15,154 bases of DNA from CAYVJW01 sp964451885 (GTDB lineage Bacteria > Patescibacteriota > Gracilibacteria > UBA4473): positions 1 to 15,154 of the forward strand of contig CAYVJW010000033.1 in assembly GCA_964451885.1 (NCBI GenBank), written 5' to 3'. The notes under the pieces were generated by a model, which did no database searches, was not told the origin of the DNA, and saw only the letters and a list, made by a program, of their open reading frames with translations. Shown one piece after another: positions 15,042-15,154 of this stretch; position 1 is the first letter of the stretch, and each line of letters opens with the position of its first letter. A program made the translations under genes and the position numbers.

Positions 15042-15154
15042 CTTTTGAAAGTAAGTAAGAAAGTAAGAAATGTGTGTTTAGTGCGAGTGTAGCGCGCTTG
15101 AATATTAACCGAAAAACGATAAGTACGTCATGAGTCACAAGAAAACCAGGCCTG

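Noticed and set aside
15042..15154. End of an upstream gene at the right edge
   Set aside because: Two minus-strand frames are possible (one stopping at TGA 15128-15130 after eight residues, one running on into the next gene), and neither has enough residues to judge.
1..15154. tRNA, CRISPR array, insertion sequence, integrase
   Set aside because: No cloverleaf, regularly spaced repeat, terminal repeat pair with transposase, or recombinase gene was seen on either strand.

Overview
The window carries most of the tail and lysis module of a long-tailed (siphovirus-like) phage or prophage, next to a RecD2-type helicase gene and the start of a cell-wall-binding protein gene. The genetic code is standard: TGA ends at least four genes cleanly, so a UGA-recoding host such as Gracilibacteria or Absconditabacteria is unlikely. 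Starts on both strands almost all lack a Shine-Dalgarno sequence. The endolysin ends in an S-layer homology (SLH) repeat, which points to a host with an SLH-type surface layer. Together with moderate-to-low GC, this suggests a host in the Candidate Phyla Radiation/Patescibacteria (for example a Peregrinibacteria-like group). A Bacillota host remains possible. No marker gene settles this.

Layout: positions 1-787 hold the 5' part of a minus-strand gene with a peptidoglycan-binding domain and a proline-rich tail; it runs off the left edge. A 69-bp divergent spacer separates it from recD2 (857-3013, plus strand). RecD2 converges on the last gene of a long minus-strand array that fills the rest of the window.

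Read in transcription order, the array holds a probable tail terminator (15041-14526), a small unknown protein (14502-14296), the tail tube (14213-12969), a tail assembly chaperone (12947-12591) with a -1 frameshift extension (to 12361), an AT-rich unknown gene with its own promoter (12312-11635), the tape measure (11588-8775), the distal tail protein (8765-7905), a probable beta-propeller fibre (7885-5777), a baseplate hub or tail-associated protein (5764-4673), an amidase endolysin with an SLH repeat (4648-3827), a candidate holin (3790-3533), a 176-bp spacer rich in inverted repeats, and a small unknown gene (3356-3069).

Terminator, tube, chaperones and tape measure would build the tail; the distal tail protein, fibre and hub would form its tip and contact the host; holin and amidase would lyse the cell. 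The two most interesting parts are the unknown gene at 11635-12312, which looks like a 'moron' (AT-rich, near-consensus promoter, hairpin downstream, inserted between chaperone and tape measure), and the strong A9 slippery site in the chaperone pair. No integrase, capsid, terminase, tRNA, CRISPR array or insertion sequence is visible, so the window does not show whether this is a free phage or a prophage.
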